Assembly: GCA_903910245.1 (NCBI GenBank)
Contig: CAIVYX010000217.1
Coordinates: forward strand, 1-17,259
Direction of reading: 5' to 3'
Source of the DNA: an uncultured Opitutia bacterium
GTDB lineage: Bacteria > Verrucomicrobiota > Verrucomicrobiia > Opitutales > UBA953
Length of the DNA: 17,259 bases
Part shown: piece after piece, positions 16,387-17,259 of the stretch
Position numbering within the stretch: the stretch's first letter is position 1
Layout: every line of letters starts with the position of its first letter
Translations under genes and position numbers: made by a program
Notes under the pieces: model-generated
What the model saw: only the letters and a program-made list of their open reading frames with translations
The model's database searches: none
What the model was told of the DNA's origin: nothing

Positions 16387-17259
16387 ATGTCCCCTTCCGT
16401 CAGCCACCTATCCCTTTGGGAGACCGCAAAAAGCGAACTCCGTAACACCCTTCCTCGCGCAGACTTCGAAACCTGGATCTCTTCCCTGCAGCCCCTGAGC
16501 ATCATCGAAGGCAAAGTCCTCGTCCTCGAAGCTCCGTCCGTGCTCACTGAAGCCTGGGTGAACAGCAACTACGCCGAGATGCTCCGTCGTCAGCTCACGC
16601 TCGTCGCCGGACGTAACATGGATTTCCGTCTGACCGCTTCGGTCGACGCTTCGCGCGAAGCCGCGCCGGCTCCAGCTCCGGTCGCGCGCTCCTCGCGTCA
16701 GGCCGCCACCGCTTCGCCGGCTCCGGCAATCAAGGCGACCAACACGTTTGATAATTTCATCGTCGGTCCGGAAAACGAGATGGCCCATGGTGCTTCGCTC
16801 GCCGTCGCCAAGGAACCCGGTCACTATTACAACCCGCTCTTCATTCACGGTCCGACCGGTCTCGGTAAGACCCACCTGATGCACGCGATCGCTCACTCGG
16901 TTTACGCCGCCAACCCGCAGGCCCGCATCGCCTACATCTCCTCCGAGACCTTCACCAACGATTTCATCCAGGCTCTCCAGACCGGCAGCGTCGCCGCATT
17001 CCGCCGCCGTTATCGTGAACTCGACCTACTCCTAATCGACGACATTCACTTCCTCGCCGGCAAGGAGTCCACGCAGGACGAGTTCTTCCACACTTTCAAC
17101 GAGCTGCATAATAACCATAAGCAGGTGGTCCTCACGAGCGACCGTCCGGCTTCAGAGATTGCCAAGCTCCAGGAACGCCTCGTTTCCCGCTTCCAGTGGG
17201 GCATGGTCGCTTCCATTCAGGCCCCTGGCCTCGAGACCCGTATCGCGATTCTCCGCAAG
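16387..17259 (+). CDS. dnaA: Chromosomal replication initiator DnaA, 5' part, cut by window edge
   Basis: AAA+ protein that binds DnaA boxes and opens oriC. The 291 visible codons give domain I (about 8-82; LSLWETAKSELRN, FETWISSLQPL), a Pro/Ala-rich linker domain II (about 88-116), and the AAA+ domain from TFDNFIVGPEN (120-130). Walker A reads HGPTGLGKTH (154-163, Lys161), Walker B is LLIDDIHFL (Asp218, Asp219), sensor 1 is VLTSDRPASEI, and the arginine-finger box is RLVSRFQWGM (264-273). The DNA-binding domain IV lies beyond the edge. ATG 16387 follows a pyrimidine-only stretch (CCCTCCCCCTTTCTC) with no Shine-Dalgarno. An in-frame GTG at 16354 would add 11 residues and has AAAGAG upstream, so it is a possible alternative. 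Domain I already begins close to the ATG, favouring it. Confidence 0.97.
   Translation, partial: MSPSVSHLSLWETAKSELRNTLPRADFETWISSLQPLSIIEGKVLVLEAPSVLTEAWVNSNYAEMLRRQLTLVAGRNMDFRLTASVDASREAAPAPAPVARSSRQAATASPAPAIKATNTFDNFIVGPENEMAHGASLAVAKEPGHYYNPLFIHGPTGLGKTHLMHAIAHSVYAANPQARIAYISSETFTNDFIQALQTGSVAAFRRRYRELDLLLIDDIHFLAGKESTQDEFFHTFNELHNNHKQVVLTSDRPASEIAKLQERLVSRFQWGMVASIQAPGLETRIAILRK

Overview
The window is an ordinary stretch of a GC-rich bacterial chromosome, with 14 protein-coding genes: 12 complete and one cut at each end. The cell is almost certainly Gram-negative-like and diderm. It has Sec and Tat export signals, a DedA-family membrane protein and a GlnD nitrogen sensor. The secreted family-16 glucanase, the TGS-less threonyl-tRNA synthetase and the shortage of Shine-Dalgarno sequences make me lean towards Verrucomicrobiota or a neighbouring phylum. 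That placement is inference. No rRNA, tRNA, CRISPR array, insertion sequence, phage gene or defence cassette was seen.

Layout, left to right. The 5' half of metY (sulfhydrylase, minus strand) diverges from a secreted GH16 beta-glucanase. Two synthetase genes follow, cysS and thrS, close together on the plus strand, then a Tat-exported alkaline phosphatase. A perfect bidirectional terminator (6270-6297) separates that phosphatase from a convergent, exported redoxin-like gene. The redoxin gene diverges from cysE (serine acetyltransferase), which is followed after only 3 nt by a soluble two-GAF histidine kinase. The kinase gene overlaps, tail to tail, a dedA-family gene on the minus strand. The dedA gene diverges from a tight plus-strand cluster: glnD, msrA (exported), rarA and dusB. 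A 388-bp non-coding region follows, and then the 5' two thirds of dnaA, running off the right edge.

Most genes are housekeeping. Several concern sulfur amino acids (metY, cysE, cysS, msrA), though not in one operon. Translation fidelity and tRNA modification are represented by cysS, thrS and dusB. Replication and fork maintenance are represented by rarA and dnaA. GlnD would link the nitrogen state to PII. The glucanase and phosphatase fit a cell that scavenges polysaccharide and organic phosphate outside the cytoplasm.

I found no convincing new multi-gene system. The items most worth a second look are: a candidate replication origin in front of dnaA with two inverted DnaA-box-like sites forming a 25-bp imperfect palindrome; a ThrRS lacking the TGS domain but carrying a Cys-rich insertion and an Ala-Pro tail; abutting perfect palindromes in the start of rarA; a hairpin ending at the glnD start codon; and pyrimidine-rich leaders without Shine-Dalgarno sequences across the window.
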